Assembly (NCBI GenBank): GCA_035318985.1
Contig: DATHDP010000040.1
Location: forward strand, 1 to 51,015
DNA length: 51,015 nucleotides
Reading direction: 5' to 3'
Source: VBAS01 sp035318985
GTDB taxonomy: Bacteria > Bacteroidota > Bacteroidia > Chitinophagales > Chitinophagaceae
Shown: piece after piece, positions 41,230 to 51,015 of the stretch
How the letters are laid out: each line of letters opens with the position of its first letter
Position numbering within the stretch: the first letter of the stretch is position 1
The notes under the pieces: generated by a model
What the model was told of the DNA's origin: nothing
The model's database searches: none
The model's input: the letters and a program-made list of their open reading frames with translations, nothing else
Program-made: the position numbers and the translations under genes

Positions 41230-43788
41230 TTACTCTGTTCTTGCACTTGCCGCATCAATTATTCTCCCAAAGAAAATAGCATTCATAAAGAGCTTACTGC
41301 CACCCAACCAGAATGCACGGAAATTTGGATTGTCTGCAATATTTATCACTCTCCCATTGCCAACAGTATTCACAACAACAGCAGCGGAGTTTTTTATTGC
41401 ATCAAGATTTTCCCGGCTTACCCAACCACTTTGCAATGGTTTACTCCCATAATAAAAGGGAGTTGCATAAGGATTTTTGCTTTTCTCCATAAAAACTTTG
41501 TTTGCTTTAAACAGGCTTATTGTTTTCTGATTATAACCATAAGCCAGCGGATGAGCAAGATCTGCATCAGCGCCAAAGATGGCTCCGAATATTTGTTGCG
41601 CCCCATCGATCTGTTCACGATCAGTATAAGGCAGTTTTTGTGTACTATCCACAGGAGCTTTTGCTTTTTTAAATTTCACATCATTGATCCCATTTTGTGC
41701 AGCCCAGCTTACAGCTTCCTCTGTTAATACTAATACACCACCCGCCTGCACCCATGTTTTTAATTTGTCTTTATTCAGGTCAGGATAACTACCACCAACC
41801 ATTATGATCGTGTTATATCTATTCAATTCGACACGATTAAAAACAGATGCCTCAAGATGAGATGCAGGAATATTCATTCGCTGATCAAGCAAATGCCATA
41901 CTTCACCAGCATCAGTTGCATTTACACCCGGACCCACGATCATTGCCACCGTTGGTTTTGTCACAACAATAAACTTGCTGCTGCCAAGATCGCTACCTGT
42001 ATTTACGTTGCCAGTAGTTATTGCATAAATTTTTAAACGGTATTTTTCTGCTAATTCATTTATTTTAGTTGCTAAAGTTTCGGAATTATCTTTTTGTTGA
42101 TTAACCGGAATGAGGATCGTTCCGTAGTCGAATTTTTTATTTGTTCCTGCTGCTTGTATTTCAAAAGAATTGGTAGCCACTTTTACAACAAGACCTGCAG
42201 TTAGCATTTCATTTACTGCAGCCGGTGCATATAATTCATCCCATTCAAGCAGGTATGCATAATTTGATTTGCCCCCCATTACTTCACCTTTTGGAAAATT
42301 CAATGATTCAACTTTTGCACCAAGGCTTGGCACAGTTGTTAATTCTTTATAAGGCAAACCAAATGCAAGTGGCATTGTCCATGCTGTGATGTCATAAAAC
42401 AAACTGTCTTTATAGTCAAGTGTTTTATCAAAAATGCCTCTTATCAAACTATGTTGTGCCTGGTTTAATGAGACCAGGAATGCAGCTCCTTTTTCAAATT
42501 CTTTATCATTCCATCCATCTGGCAATTCATTGATCTCAATTTGATGGCGCTTAAGCATTGTTGCAAACTCAAAAGTTTTTGCTTTATCATTTTTATCACC
42601 GAATACATAAGCTTTGGTTGCAAAAGCTGCTGCACGATCAGAAGCATGTTTAAAAAAATCCCTTTGGTATTCTAAAAAATCTTTACGCAATGCTTTTGCA
42701 CCTTCCAATGTTGATAGTGCCGTTACAAATTGATTTCTTATTGTAAAAGGGAAACTTAATAACCCATTTGATGTTTGTTGCAAATGACCTCTTGAACTTG
42801 CCTGCTCAAATAAAATTCCGATGCATCCCTGCACATCAGGATAAGTGGAACCTTTGCCATAATAAAAATCATCATAGTTTTCTTTAGTAAAATAAAGAGA
42901 ACCGATGCGATCAAGGAATGCAGCATGAAATTTTGCAAGCTTACCTGTAAGCTCCTGGTTTTTTTCCGGTGTTAAAGGATTTACTCTTGATGCCACACCT
43001 GGTTGAAAAAAGAATGTCGCATTGCTTCCCTGCTCGTGATGATCAGTCAAAATATTTGGTTTCCACTTATGAAACCATGCCAAACGATTCTGACTTTCTA
43101 CATGCACTGCGGGTAACCAGTCACGATTCAGATCAAACCAATAATGATTAAAACGACCACCGGGCCATACTTCATTAAACTCTCTTGAGTTTGGATCACT
43201 CACTAAGTTTTTACTCTTATGCTGATTGGCCCATGTTGAAAATCTTTGGAGACCATCAGGATTAAATGATGGATCAAAAAGTACAACAACATTATCAAGC
43301 AACTCATCAATTTGTTTTCCCTGTGCAGCCGCTAAATAATATGCAGTGAGCAAACTTGCATTCGCACCGCTTGATTCATTGCCATGAATTGAATGCCCGA
43401 TCCAGATAACGATGGGCATATTGTCAATATTAACTGAAGATGATTGTGAGGGATCTGTAAGCTTTACATGTTGTTGCCTTATTTCTTCAAGTCGTTGATG
43501 ATTTTTTGGTGATGTAATGATCAACAATACTTGTGGGCGGCCCTCATAAGTTAAACCCATTGTTTCCAGTTTTACTCTATCAGGCGCTGCGGCAGCAATC
43601 GCTTTCATATAATTCACCAAACGATCATGAGTGATATGCCACTCTCCTACTTCATGATAAATAATATCTTTTGGTTTTGGAATAGCAGGATTGTAAGTAA
43701 CACTGTCAGGAAGATAATATTTGAGGTCCTGTCCTTGAAAGCAAATACTAATGAATAACAGACAAAATGCTGATAAAAATTTTCTCAT
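41230..43788 (-). CDS. Secreted M14-family zinc metallocarboxypeptidase-like protein
   Basis: An 852-residue exported protein (signal peptide ending CFQGQ). The M14 domain (~45-370) has the zinc motif HGNE (His135, Glu138) in GHSIHGNESSGAN, FNPDGLQRF, the substrate-binding FDLNRDW and the third zinc ligand in DHHEQGSN (His250/251). A Glu in GILFEQASSRGH is the likely catalytic residue. Residues ~400-852 are a large C-terminal region: a beta-rich part, then a GATase1-like fold with VAMIVGPGVNATDAGEVW and IIMVGGSYPDLNKDKLKTWVQAGG. This layout is common for Bacteroidota M14 proteins. It is divergent from susC (52 bases to its longest frame). Confidence 0.92.
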   Translation of the reverse strand: MRKFLSAFCLLFISICFQGQDLKYYLPDSVTYNPAIPKPKDIIYHEVGEWHITHDRLVNYMKAIAAAAPDRVKLETMGLTYEGRPQVLLIITSPKNHQRLEEIRQQHVKLTDPSQSSSVNIDNMPIVIWIGHSIHGNESSGANASLLTAYYLAAAQGKQIDELLDNVVVLFDPSFNPDGLQRFSTWANQHKSKNLVSDPNSREFNEVWPGGRFNHYWFDLNRDWLPAVHVESQNRLAWFHKWKPNILTDHHEQGSNATFFFQPGVASRVNPLTPEKNQELTGKLAKFHAAFLDRIGSLYFTKENYDDFYYGKGSTYPDVQGCIGILFEQASSRGHLQQTSNGLLSFPFTIRNQFVTALSTLEGAKALRKDFLEYQRDFFKHASDRAAAFATKAYVFGDKNDKAKTFEFATMLKRHQIEINELPDGWNDKEFEKGAAFLVSLNQAQHSLIRGIFDKTLDYKDSLFYDITAWTMPLAFGLPYKELTTVPSLGAKVESLNFPKGEVMGGKSNYAYLLEWDELYAPAAVNEMLTAGLVVKVATNSFEIQAAGTNKKFDYGTILIPVNQQKDNSETLATKINELAEKYRLKIYAITTGNVNTGSDLGSSKFIVVTKPTVAMIVGPGVNATDAGEVWHLLDQRMNIPASHLEASVFNRVELNRYNTIIMVGGSYPDLNKDKLKTWVQAGGVLVLTEEAVSWAAQNGINDVKFKKAKAPVDSTQKLPYTDREQIDGAQQIFGAIFGADADLAHPLAYGYNQKTISLFKANKVFMEKSKNPYATPFYYGSKPLQSGWVSRENLDAIKNSAAVVVNTVGNGRVINIADNPNFRAFWLGGSKLFMNAIFFGRIIDAASARTE

Positions 43789-43923
43789 AGCGGCTAGTTG
43801 AAATTATGCGGGAAGATAAGGACAATACACAAATAATAATATGCATACCGAAGCTCTGTTCGCAAGTTACCAACCCTATACGCCAACTACTCAATGGCCC
43901 ATCTTAAACTATTATCAGGAAAT

Positions 43924-43931
43924 TAGATTTG
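43924..43931 (+). promoter_or_regulatory. TAGATTTG box that supports the susC start at 43955
   Basis: TAGATTTG fits TAnnTTTG and lies 23 bases before ATG 43955. It falls inside the coding frame if translation were to start at 43841, which argues for the internal start. Confidence 0.5.
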
Positions 43932-43954
43932 GGATAAGAAAATCATTCATTAAA

Positions 43955-46900
43955 ATGATTAACTTCCACAAGCTACCAATCCTAGTCCACTTGCCAACCT
44001 GCTTTATACAAAAATGCTTTGGGGCATTTATTATTGCCTGCCTTTTATCTGCAAGCTCCATTCTTGCGCAGGAAAAAGTAATCGGGATCGTAACAACATC
44101 TACGGGCACACCTCTTTCTGGCGCAACGATCAATCTTATTAATACTCCTATTACCGCAACTACTATCTCTGACGGATCATTTACCATAAATGCCAAACCT
44201 GGCAACACAATTGTGGTCTCTTATGTTGGTTATAGACCCCGGCTTATAAAAATTGGTAGTGAAACTTCTTTAAAAATTTCTTTATCTGAATCGGTAATTA
44301 GTCTTGATGAAGTAGTAGTTACCGGTTATACGGCACAAAGAGTAAAGGAAATAACCGGATCTGTCTCCATTGTAAAACCAAAGGATCTTATCGCCGTTCC
44401 GGCAGGACAAGTTGAACAAATGCTGCAGGGAAGAGTCGCAGGGTTAACTGTTATTACTTCCGGCCTTCCTGGTGGTCCTAGTAATGTTCGCTTACATGGC
44501 ATTGGAAATTTCGGTGATGTTACCCCTTTATACATAATTGATGGCGTACAGGGTGATATTAACAGTCTTAATCCAAATGATGTTGAATCAGTACAGGTTT
44601 TAAAGGATGCAGGGGCTTATTCTATTTATGGCGTTCGTGGTGCCAATGGCGTTGTCGTGATTACAACCAAAAGTGGTAAACAGGGACGATCAAAAATTAG
44701 TTACAATTTTTATGTAGGCACGCAACGTCCATTAAAATATAGTGTTGACCTTCTGGATCCCCAGGAAATGGCTGATCTCACATGGCTGGCATTAAAAAAT
44801 TCAAATCAACCTCTTAATCATCCATTATATGGTAGTGGTCCAAATCCTGTATTACCCGATTATTTTATTGCGGGGATAAATAAGCAACTTTTTGCCGGTA
44901 ATCCGGCAGCAGATCCTGCTTTGAACAATATTGATTTTGCAAACGGAAATATTTACCAGATCGTTGAAGCCAATAAAATGGGTACAGACTGGTTCCATGA
45001 ATTATATAAGCCTGCATTGAGTCAAAATCATTCGTTAACTGTTTCCGGAGCTAATGAGAAGAACAAATACGCTTTTTCTGTTGGCTACCTGGATCAGCAA
45101 GGAACTTTGTTAAATACATGGTTCAAAAGATTCACGACACGCATCAACACAGAGTTTAATGTTCTCAATACGATCCGCATCGGAGAAAACCTACAATGGT
45201 CCTATCGGGATAAAGGAGGAATTCCTGATTATGGGAGCCCAATTGATAATGATATGCTGAGGGCAATAACAACACATCCACTGCTGCCGGTTCATGATAT
45301 CGGCGGTGGCTGGGCACATTTACTTCCCAATGTTTTCTTTGACAATCCTGTTGCCTTAAGAGTAATAGCAAAAGATGATAAATCCCAATCATGGGAAACA
45401 TTTGGAAATGTTTATGCTGAAGTGGATCTTTTAAAAAACTTTACCATTCGTACAAGTTTCGGTGGTAACATAAATAATTATCTTTTTAACCGGTTTGATT
45501 ATGTGACTTATCAACCCTTAGTAGTTGGTTCCTCTTTGGCGAATAATAGCAGTGACTCACTTACAAACAATTCTTTCACGGAAGTTTCCGGTTATCGTAG
45601 GTCCTGGACCTGGACAAATACCATTAAGTTCTCCAAAACTTTTAAAAGCGATCATCACATTAGTGCTTTGGCAGGAACAGAAGCAATTAATAATTATTTT
45701 AAAGAAGTCGGTGGCAGAAGCATTGGTCTTTATTCTAATGATCCGAATTTCCGGTTGCTTTCTAACGGTAGACCTGATGCAATTTATAGTGATGCAAGTG
45801 CTTCTTCATTATTTGCATTTATCAGCCAGGCTGATTATGGATTCAAAGAAAAATATTTTTTAAGGGCAACTTTAAGAAAAGACGGTGCTTCTTTTTTTGG
45901 GCCACAAAACAGGTATGGATGGTTCCCGGCTGTAAGCGCTGCCTGGCGTATTTCCGAGGAAAATTTTTTAAACCAGTCTAAATGGATAGATGAATTAAAG
46001 TTAAGGGCAAGTTGGGGTAAAAGCGGGTTCTACGGAAATACTGATCCTGCAAACCAATATACATTATACAGTTATAGTCCTGCCACTTCTTACTATGATA
46101 TATCCGGCTCTGGCAACAGCTCCCGGCAGGGTTTCAGGGTTGCCCGCATAGGAGATCCTAATACCGGTTGGCAGGAAGATGTTGTTACCAATATTGGTTT
46201 TGAATCCGTTTTCTGGAATGGTAAACTGTCAATGAATGTTGATCTCTATAAGAAAAAAGCAAAAGGATTATTATTAACTGCTGTCTTACCTGCGATATTA
46301 GGTTCTGCAACTCCACCCAATACTAATGTAGGTGTTATAGAAAATAAAGGCATTGACATTTTACTGGGATCAAAGGGTCATTGGTCGAAGGACTGGAGTT
46401 GGGATGCAACGGTGACAATTTCTTCCTATGCAAATAAAATTATTAAATTGAATGAACAGGCTTTTATTGAATCTGGCTTCGGTAATAAACGTTATGTAAG
46501 GAATGAGGTCGGTCATCCAATTAGTTCGTTTTATGGTTTTAAAGTGATCGGTATTTTCAAAGATGCAGGTGAAGTGAGCAAGGCACCTTACCAGGATGAA
46601 AAAAAACCGGGACGATTTAGATACCTTGATGTAAATGGCGATGATACCGTCAATGCTAAAGACAGGATCTATATTGGAGATCCAAATCCTGATCTTACTC
46701 TTGGTCTGAATTTCAGTATTAATTATAAAAACTTTGATTTCACAGTCTTTTTTTATGGCTGCTTCGGTAATGAGGTCGTAAACATTCCAAGATCATTTAC
46801 TGATTTCTACCAGCCTGCTGATTGGGCTAAAAGTAAAGCGTTGTTATATGATTCATGGACCCCAGAGCATACAGATGCCCGCTTACCTATGGCGGAGTTG

Positions 46901-47191
46901 GATAATAACTTTAGCACTAACCAGGTTGTAAATTCTTATGTTGTCGAAGATGGTTCTTATTTCCGTAATAAGTCAATGATATTGGGATATACGTTGCCAG
47001 GATCATGGTTACAAAAGATCAAAGTAGAAAAAATGAGACTATATATACAGGCAGTTAACTTGTTTACTATAACAAATTATACCGGGCTTGATCCTGAATT
47101 GTCGGGGAATAGTGCAGCTTTTGGTATTGATTACGGAAATTTTCCAAACAATCAAAAGCAATTTGTATTCGGGATAGGGTTAAATTTTTAA
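43955..47191 (+). CDS. susC: SusC/RagA-type TonB-linked outer membrane protein
   Basis: A 1078-residue outer membrane transporter for glycans or peptides. From Met 43955 (MINFHKLPIL) it has a signal peptide ending SSILAQ, a carboxypeptidase-regulatory-like domain (KVIGIVTTSTGTPLSGATINL), a TonB box region, then a plug with LQGRVAGLTVITSGLPGGP, LYIIDGVQGD, NPNDVESVQVLKDA and GANGVVVITTKSGKQG, and a long beta-barrel ending FVFGIGLNF with the expected terminal Phe. The open frame reaches 43841 but would put 38 untypical residues before the signal. susD follows after 19 bases. Confidence 0.95.
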   Translation: MINFHKLPILVHLPTCFIQKCFGAFIIACLLSASSILAQEKVIGIVTTSTGTPLSGATINLINTPITATTISDGSFTINAKPGNTIVVSYVGYRPRLIKIGSETSLKISLSESVISLDEVVVTGYTAQRVKEITGSVSIVKPKDLIAVPAGQVEQMLQGRVAGLTVITSGLPGGPSNVRLHGIGNFGDVTPLYIIDGVQGDINSLNPNDVESVQVLKDAGAYSIYGVRGANGVVVITTKSGKQGRSKISYNFYVGTQRPLKYSVDLLDPQEMADLTWLALKNSNQPLNHPLYGSGPNPVLPDYFIAGINKQLFAGNPAADPALNNIDFANGNIYQIVEANKMGTDWFHELYKPALSQNHSLTVSGANEKNKYAFSVGYLDQQGTLLNTWFKRFTTRINTEFNVLNTIRIGENLQWSYRDKGGIPDYGSPIDNDMLRAITTHPLLPVHDIGGGWAHLLPNVFFDNPVALRVIAKDDKSQSWETFGNVYAEVDLLKNFTIRTSFGGNINNYLFNRFDYVTYQPLVVGSSLANNSSDSLTNNSFTEVSGYRRSWTWTNTIKFSKTFKSDHHISALAGTEAINNYFKEVGGRSIGLYSNDPNFRLLSNGRPDAIYSDASASSLFAFISQADYGFKEKYFLRATLRKDGASFFGPQNRYGWFPAVSAAWRISEENFLNQSKWIDELKLRASWGKSGFYGNTDPANQYTLYSYSPATSYYDISGSGNSSRQGFRVARIGDPNTGWQEDVVTNIGFESVFWNGKLSMNVDLYKKKAKGLLLTAVLPAILGSATPPNTNVGVIENKGIDILLGSKGHWSKDWSWDATVTISSYANKIIKLNEQAFIESGFGNKRYVRNEVGHPISSFYGFKVIGIFKDAGEVSKAPYQDEKKPGRFRYLDVNGDDTVNAKDRIYIGDPNPDLTLGLNFSINYKNFDFTVFFYGCFGNEVVNIPRSFTDFYQPADWAKSKALLYDSWTPEHTDARLPMAELDNNFSTNQVVNSYVVEDGSYFRNKSMILGYTLPGSWLQKIKVEKMRLYIQAVNLFTITNYTGLDPELSGNSAAFGIDYGNFPNNQKQFVFGIGLNF

Positions 47192-47210
47192 TTATAACAA
47201 AGATCTTTTT

Positions 47211-48992
47211 ATGAAAAAGATTAAGTTTTATTTGATCATGTTGGCAGGAACAATTTTATCTGGTGCCTGCGGAAAATCTTATTTGGATAAACGTCCGATC
47301 GGAAAATTGGACGAAGCAGCATTGGCAAATAAGAGAGGTGTTGAAGGCTTGCTCATTGGTGCTTACTCGTTACTGGATGGAATTAACGGTCAAATTGATG
47401 GTAACTGGTACTCAGCCGCATCAAATTGGATATATGGAAGTATATGCGGTAGTGAAGCCTATAAAGGCAGCGAATCCCGCGATGAACCGGATATTGTAGT
47501 AATTGAAAAATTTAAATCAACACAATACCTGGCGAATTTGGAAATCAAATGGCGCATTGTATATGATGGTGTTCAAAGAGCAAATGAGGTGTTGCGTGTT
47601 ATGCAAAAGGCAAAGGATATTTCTGCTGATGATCTAAAACGAATAGGTGCCGAAGCGAGATTTTTACGGGCTCATTATCATTTCGAAGCAAAGAAAGTAT
47701 GGAACATTGTACCTTATGTAGATGAAACAATTACCTATGGAAATGGAAATTATCATGTAAGTAATGATAAAGATATATGGCCTGATATTGAAAGAGATCT
47801 TAAATACGCAATGGATAGTTTGAGTGATATCCCTTATAGTAATGCTGTGGGACGGGCCACAAAATATACTGCGATGGCACTGCTGGCAAAAGCATTTATA
47901 TTTCAAAGGAAATTCGTGGAAGCAAAACCTTTGCTCGAGCGGATCATAAGCAGCGGACCATTTAAACTTGTAAAATATGCGGATAATTTCAATCCGGAAA
48001 CCAGGAACAGTAAGGAATCCGTATTTAGTGTGCAGATGTCAGTAAATGATCGCTCTGCAGGTTATAATGGCAACTATGGTGATGTTCTTAATTTTCCTTT
48101 CATATTAAGCCAGAACGACTGTTGCGGATTTTTTCAACCTTCTCAATATCTCGTCAATCATTTTAAAACAGATCCGGTAACAGGGTTACCCGATCTGACG
48201 CATTTTAATGATGTTGATGTTACAAATGATGAAGGATATGAATCTTCAGACCCAACATTTATTCTCTATGATGGCACACTTGATCCACGTCTTGATTGGA
48301 CCGTAGGGAGAAGAGGGATCCCTTATTTGGACTGGGGCAATAATCCGGGTAAGGATTGGATCAGAGACCAGGATTATGCAGGGCCATACAGCCCCATAAA
48401 AAATGCTTATTACAAATCACAACAAGGCAGTTTAACCGACCAGGCATATTGGACCAACGGTACTACTACCAATAATGTAAATCTTATACGCTATGCTGAT
48501 ATATTGTTATGGGCTGCCGAAGTAGAAGCAGAGGGCGGTAGTCTTGATAAAGCACAACAATATGTAAATATGATCAGGAACAGGATGAAGGATCATCATG
48601 AATATTGGGTGCACAAATATCTTAATGATAATAACCCGCAGGGAGGTTCTTATACTGATGATGCACATCTTGCCGCAAACTATTTTATCGGACCTTACCC
48701 GGCAGGAGATTTTGCCGCAAAAGGAAAAGACTTTGCATTAAAAGCAATTCGTTATGAAAGAATGCTTGAATTAGGAATGGAAGGTCATCGTTTTTTTGAT
48801 TTGGTAAGATGGGGAATTGCAGATGCTGAAATAAATCTTTATTTCCTAAAAGAAAAGACACTGAGAACTTATTTAAATGATGCACATTTCACAAAAAACA
48901 AAAATGAATATTTTCCGATACCACAAACACAAATAGACCTAAGTGCTGGAGCGGATGGTATCGCTAAAATGATACAGAATCCCGGGTATTAA
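47211..48992 (+). CDS. susD: SusD/RagB-type surface lipoprotein
   Basis: A 593-residue glycan-binding lipoprotein that caps the SusC barrel. It shows lipobox LSGAC with Cys20, the following CGKSYLDKRPIGKLDEAAL, helical TPR-like segments (RIGAEARFLRAHYHFE; ATKYTAMALLAKAFIF) and the C-terminal SusD signature IRYERMLELGMEGHRFFDLVRWG. It forms a pair with susC and is followed after 63 bases by a propeller-type sensor gene. The substrate is undetermined. Confidence 0.95.
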   Translation: MKKIKFYLIMLAGTILSGACGKSYLDKRPIGKLDEAALANKRGVEGLLIGAYSLLDGINGQIDGNWYSAASNWIYGSICGSEAYKGSESRDEPDIVVIEKFKSTQYLANLEIKWRIVYDGVQRANEVLRVMQKAKDISADDLKRIGAEARFLRAHYHFEAKKVWNIVPYVDETITYGNGNYHVSNDKDIWPDIERDLKYAMDSLSDIPYSNAVGRATKYTAMALLAKAFIFQRKFVEAKPLLERIISSGPFKLVKYADNFNPETRNSKESVFSVQMSVNDRSAGYNGNYGDVLNFPFILSQNDCCGFFQPSQYLVNHFKTDPVTGLPDLTHFNDVDVTNDEGYESSDPTFILYDGTLDPRLDWTVGRRGIPYLDWGNNPGKDWIRDQDYAGPYSPIKNAYYKSQQGSLTDQAYWTNGTTTNNVNLIRYADILLWAAEVEAEGGSLDKAQQYVNMIRNRMKDHHEYWVHKYLNDNNPQGGSYTDDAHLAANYFIGPYPAGDFAAKGKDFALKAIRYERMLELGMEGHRFFDLVRWGIADAEINLYFLKEKTLRTYLNDAHFTKNKNEYFPIPQTQIDLSAGADGIAKMIQNPGY

Positions 48993-49055
48993 ATTTAAAA
49001 ATAAGCGAAGTGCAAAAAGTTGGCCTTTTAAGATCTGGCTAAAAATTAAGATCGT

Positions 49056-51015
49056 TTGAGCAGAAAAAAAAACATATTACTCACCCTACTGATTATCTCC
49101 TTAACAGGCAATCATTGTTTTTCACAACGTAGCGACAAAGAAATTAAGACGGAACAATACCGTGTCATTCATTGGAATGAGCAAACAGGGTTACCCGGTA
49201 ACAATTCCAACACTATGTTTAAAGATGCAAAAGGTTTTCTTTGGATAGGCAGTAGCAATGCCGAACTCAGCCGCTTCGATGGATCAGTTTTTAAAAAATA
49301 CTTTCCCGAAAATGTAAAAAGCGGAGCCATCAATTCAGATACTGTCATGATATTTGAAGAAGACAGCTTACATAATATCTGGATGGGCACGAAGGAAGGT
49401 GTTTCGCGGTATGATATTAAAGTTGACAGCTTTGTTAATTTTCCTCCTTACATAGATTCCCCTTTTACGCAATTAGGGAACCGACGCATGGTCGTACCGT
49501 TTTGGGCTACTAAAGATTCAATGTATTGCATAGAACCCGGTGGCCTCATCACCGCATTTAACATTCATACGTTAAAAAGGAAACTTCTTGTTCGACTTGC
49601 AAAAGAAAATCATCCGGATATAAGCTGGAATACAAACCAGGCAGTTTTTGATGAAAGATCAAAGAGTTTCTGGGTGCTGCGTGAACTACCGGGACAAGTT
49701 GGAAAGCTTCAACAAATTTTCCTTGATGGTGAAATAATATATTATTCATGGCCATGTTTTCGGAAAGACGTTATTCATTTCAGACATGGTGCAGAAGATA
49801 TGCATTATGATCCAAAACGTAACTCGATCTGGATCAACAGCGGTGAGGGGCTGCTTGAGTTTTCTTTGAATGATAAACAGTTTCACCTTATAGACGCACT
49901 TAATGATCTTCTTAAACTGAAAGAGTATGATCGGTCCGTTGGAATTGATATTGACCAAAAAGGAAGGATCTGGTTTGCTACCTCCCCAAAAGGAATTCTC
50001 CTTTATGATCCACAGACAAAGCGTATAGAACCAGTTTTTTCCGATCCTGATTTGCAACAACAAACAGGGAAATCTAATCTTCATATTTATTGTGATCGGG
50101 ATGGGATCATTTGGACATCTGATTGGAATCTTCAAGGCATTTTCCAATTGGTCCCGTTTGACCCGCTTGCCAAAAGGTATACTCCAAATCCTGAAAAAAA
50201 GAATTCCTTAAGCAGTGGCCAGATCTCCACTATTATTCCCGGGCCGGGTGGAAAACTTTGGATCGGCACAGCTGCCGGGCTGAACATTTTTGACCCGGTG
50301 ACTGAATCTTTTGAAGTGCTAAGGCAAAAAGACTTTTCGGGATTACAGGGAGAAGCTATTATACCAGTTTATATCGATACCGTTCAGCAAAAAGCCTGGC
50401 TCCGTGCGGGCACTCAGAACCCCTATGAATATTATGGAATGAAGATGTATGAAATGGATATGAAAACACAACAATGCAGGCAAATTGTTTTCAAAGATGG
50501 ATCCGTAATGATTGATACATTCACGGTAGCACACACATGGATAAAACCATATAAAGACGGTCTCATTTTTTGTGATGAAGCACATGGTGTATTTGAAATA
50601 AAAAAGAACAGCCTGGTTGCTAACCTGGTATTTTCATTAAAGGCAGGCATGGGCGGAATGACACTGGTAGAAGATCACTATTTGTTTTTACAACATGCCG
50701 GTGCAATGCCCAATTTCACCTTAGAAAACAAAGACGGCAAATGGATGAGAATAGCTCATCCATTTGATAGTCTTCAATATTATGCTTTACTCTACAACAA
50801 AAAAGATAAAACATACTGGGCAGGGCTTAGAAAAGAATTGAAACATTTTGATAATGAATTCCGGCTGATCAAATCATATGGACGAAAGGACGGTTACAGC
50901 GGCATGATAAAGCCGGATATGATGATGGATAACAAAAACAATATTTGGTTCGTCAGCGAATTGAACAAGGCAGGCCAGTTTAATATGACTACCGGTATTA
51001 TTAGCTTCCTTTCAG
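49056..51015 (+). CDS. Two-component regulator with beta-propeller sensor (N-terminal part, runs off the window)
   Basis: The frame is open from TTG 49056 to the window edge (653 codons). There is no ATG between the upstream stop (49047-49049) and the signal peptide, so TTG is the likely start: LSRKKNILLTLLIISL, ending CFSQ. The rest shows repeated two-component regulator propeller blades with the typical aromatic line: FLWIGSSN, NIWMGTKEG, SIWINSGEG, RIWFATSPKG, KLWIGTAAG, NIWFVSE. Such sensors are usually followed by a histidine kinase with or without AraC output (HTCS) and control the neighbouring susCD genes. Those domains lie outside the window. Its position directly after susD, on the same strand, fits this. 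Confidence 0.9.
   Translation, partial: MSRKKNILLTLLIISLTGNHCFSQRSDKEIKTEQYRVIHWNEQTGLPGNNSNTMFKDAKGFLWIGSSNAELSRFDGSVFKKYFPENVKSGAINSDTVMIFEEDSLHNIWMGTKEGVSRYDIKVDSFVNFPPYIDSPFTQLGNRRMVVPFWATKDSMYCIEPGGLITAFNIHTLKRKLLVRLAKENHPDISWNTNQAVFDERSKSFWVLRELPGQVGKLQQIFLDGEIIYYSWPCFRKDVIHFRHGAEDMHYDPKRNSIWINSGEGLLEFSLNDKQFHLIDALNDLLKLKEYDRSVGIDIDQKGRIWFATSPKGILLYDPQTKRIEPVFSDPDLQQQTGKSNLHIYCDRDGIIWTSDWNLQGIFQLVPFDPLAKRYTPNPEKKNSLSSGQISTIIPGPGGKLWIGTAAGLNIFDPVTESFEVLRQKDFSGLQGEAIIPVYIDTVQQKAWLRAGTQNPYEYYGMKMYEMDMKTQQCRQIVFKDGSVMIDTFTVAHTWIKPYKDGLIFCDEAHGVFEIKKNSLVANLVFSLKAGMGGMTLVEDHYLFLQHAGAMPNFTLENKDGKWMRIAHPFDSLQYYALLYNKKDKTYWAGLRKELKHFDNEFRLIKSYGRKDGYSGMIKPDMMMDNKNNIWFVSELNKAGQFNMTTGIISFLS

Noticed and set aside
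43841..43954. N-terminal extension of SusC from the ATG at 43841
   Set aside because: It would place 38 polar residues before the signal peptide and put a TAnnTTTG promoter box inside the coding frame; Met 43955 is preferred.

Overview
The window reads as chromosomal DNA of an A+T-rich member of the Bacteroidota, most likely near the Chitinophagaceae (inference from gene content, not from a marker gene). The signs are a SusC/SusD pair followed by a propeller-type sensor, a GH32 enzyme with a C-terminal type IX secretion sorting domain, many 'AQ'-ending signal peptides, a CcmB/CcmC/CcmD set, and repeated TAnnTTTG promoter boxes typical of the phylum. No phage, insertion sequence, CRISPR array or rRNA operon is visible.

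Layout. 1-5.1 kb: the tail of an unseen gene, a secreted protein of unknown function and a one-protein two-component system (7TMR-DISM sensor, kinase, receiver, AraC). 5.1-8.1 kb, minus strand: tRNA-Met, an APC amino-acid permease and a Tat-exported class V aminotransferase-like protein. 8.1-12.4 kb, plus strand: a small protein, cyanophycin synthetase, a four-helix-bundle (23S IVP-type) gene between inverted TTAGCNN heptad arrays, tRNA-Gln and a secreted DUF3108-like protein. 12.4-18.7 kb, minus strand: a compact six-gene nucleotide-sugar operon (DegT aminotransferase, Ugd, UDP-glucuronate decarboxylase, UDP-HexNAc dehydrogenase, RfbC, RfbD). 18.8-24.5 kb: Kdo transferase, an uncharacterised coiled-coil protein on the other strand, thymidine kinase, CcmB, CcmC, CcmD and glutamate dehydrogenase. 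24.6-31.7 kb: a lone HsdR-N nuclease-like domain, AMP nucleosidase, a small Cys-rich protein, a fused peptide-type ABC ATPase and a 1275-residue TraB/GumN protein. 31.7-36.6 kb: a promoter with a 260-nt structured leader before queA, an orphan TonB-plug-like protein, aspartate kinase and an Ldh-family dehydrogenase. 36.7-43.8 kb: GH32 fructanase, Gfo/Idh/MocA oxidoreductase, SSB and an M14 peptidase. 43.9 kb to the edge: susC, susD and a truncated sensor.

How the parts work together. The 12.4-18.7 kb operon supplies activated sugars (UDP-GlcA, UDP-Xyl, a UDP-HexNAc uronate, a 3-amino sugar, dTDP-Rha) for surface polysaccharide, and the Kdo transferase beside it acts in lipid A core assembly. 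susC, susD and the sensor form a minimal glycan-uptake locus with no hydrolase in view. The GH32 enzyme stands alone upstream of them.

Most worth a second look: (1) the four-helix-bundle gene flanked by inverted heptad arrays, one of which supplies the last codons and stop of cphA; (2) a GC-rich dispersed repeat translated in frame inside the DegT aminotransferase; (3) the leader RNA of queA; (4) a TonB plug-like domain encoded without a barrel; (5) a remodelled tryptophan-rich motif in CcmC. I could run no searches, so family names rest on motif recognition.
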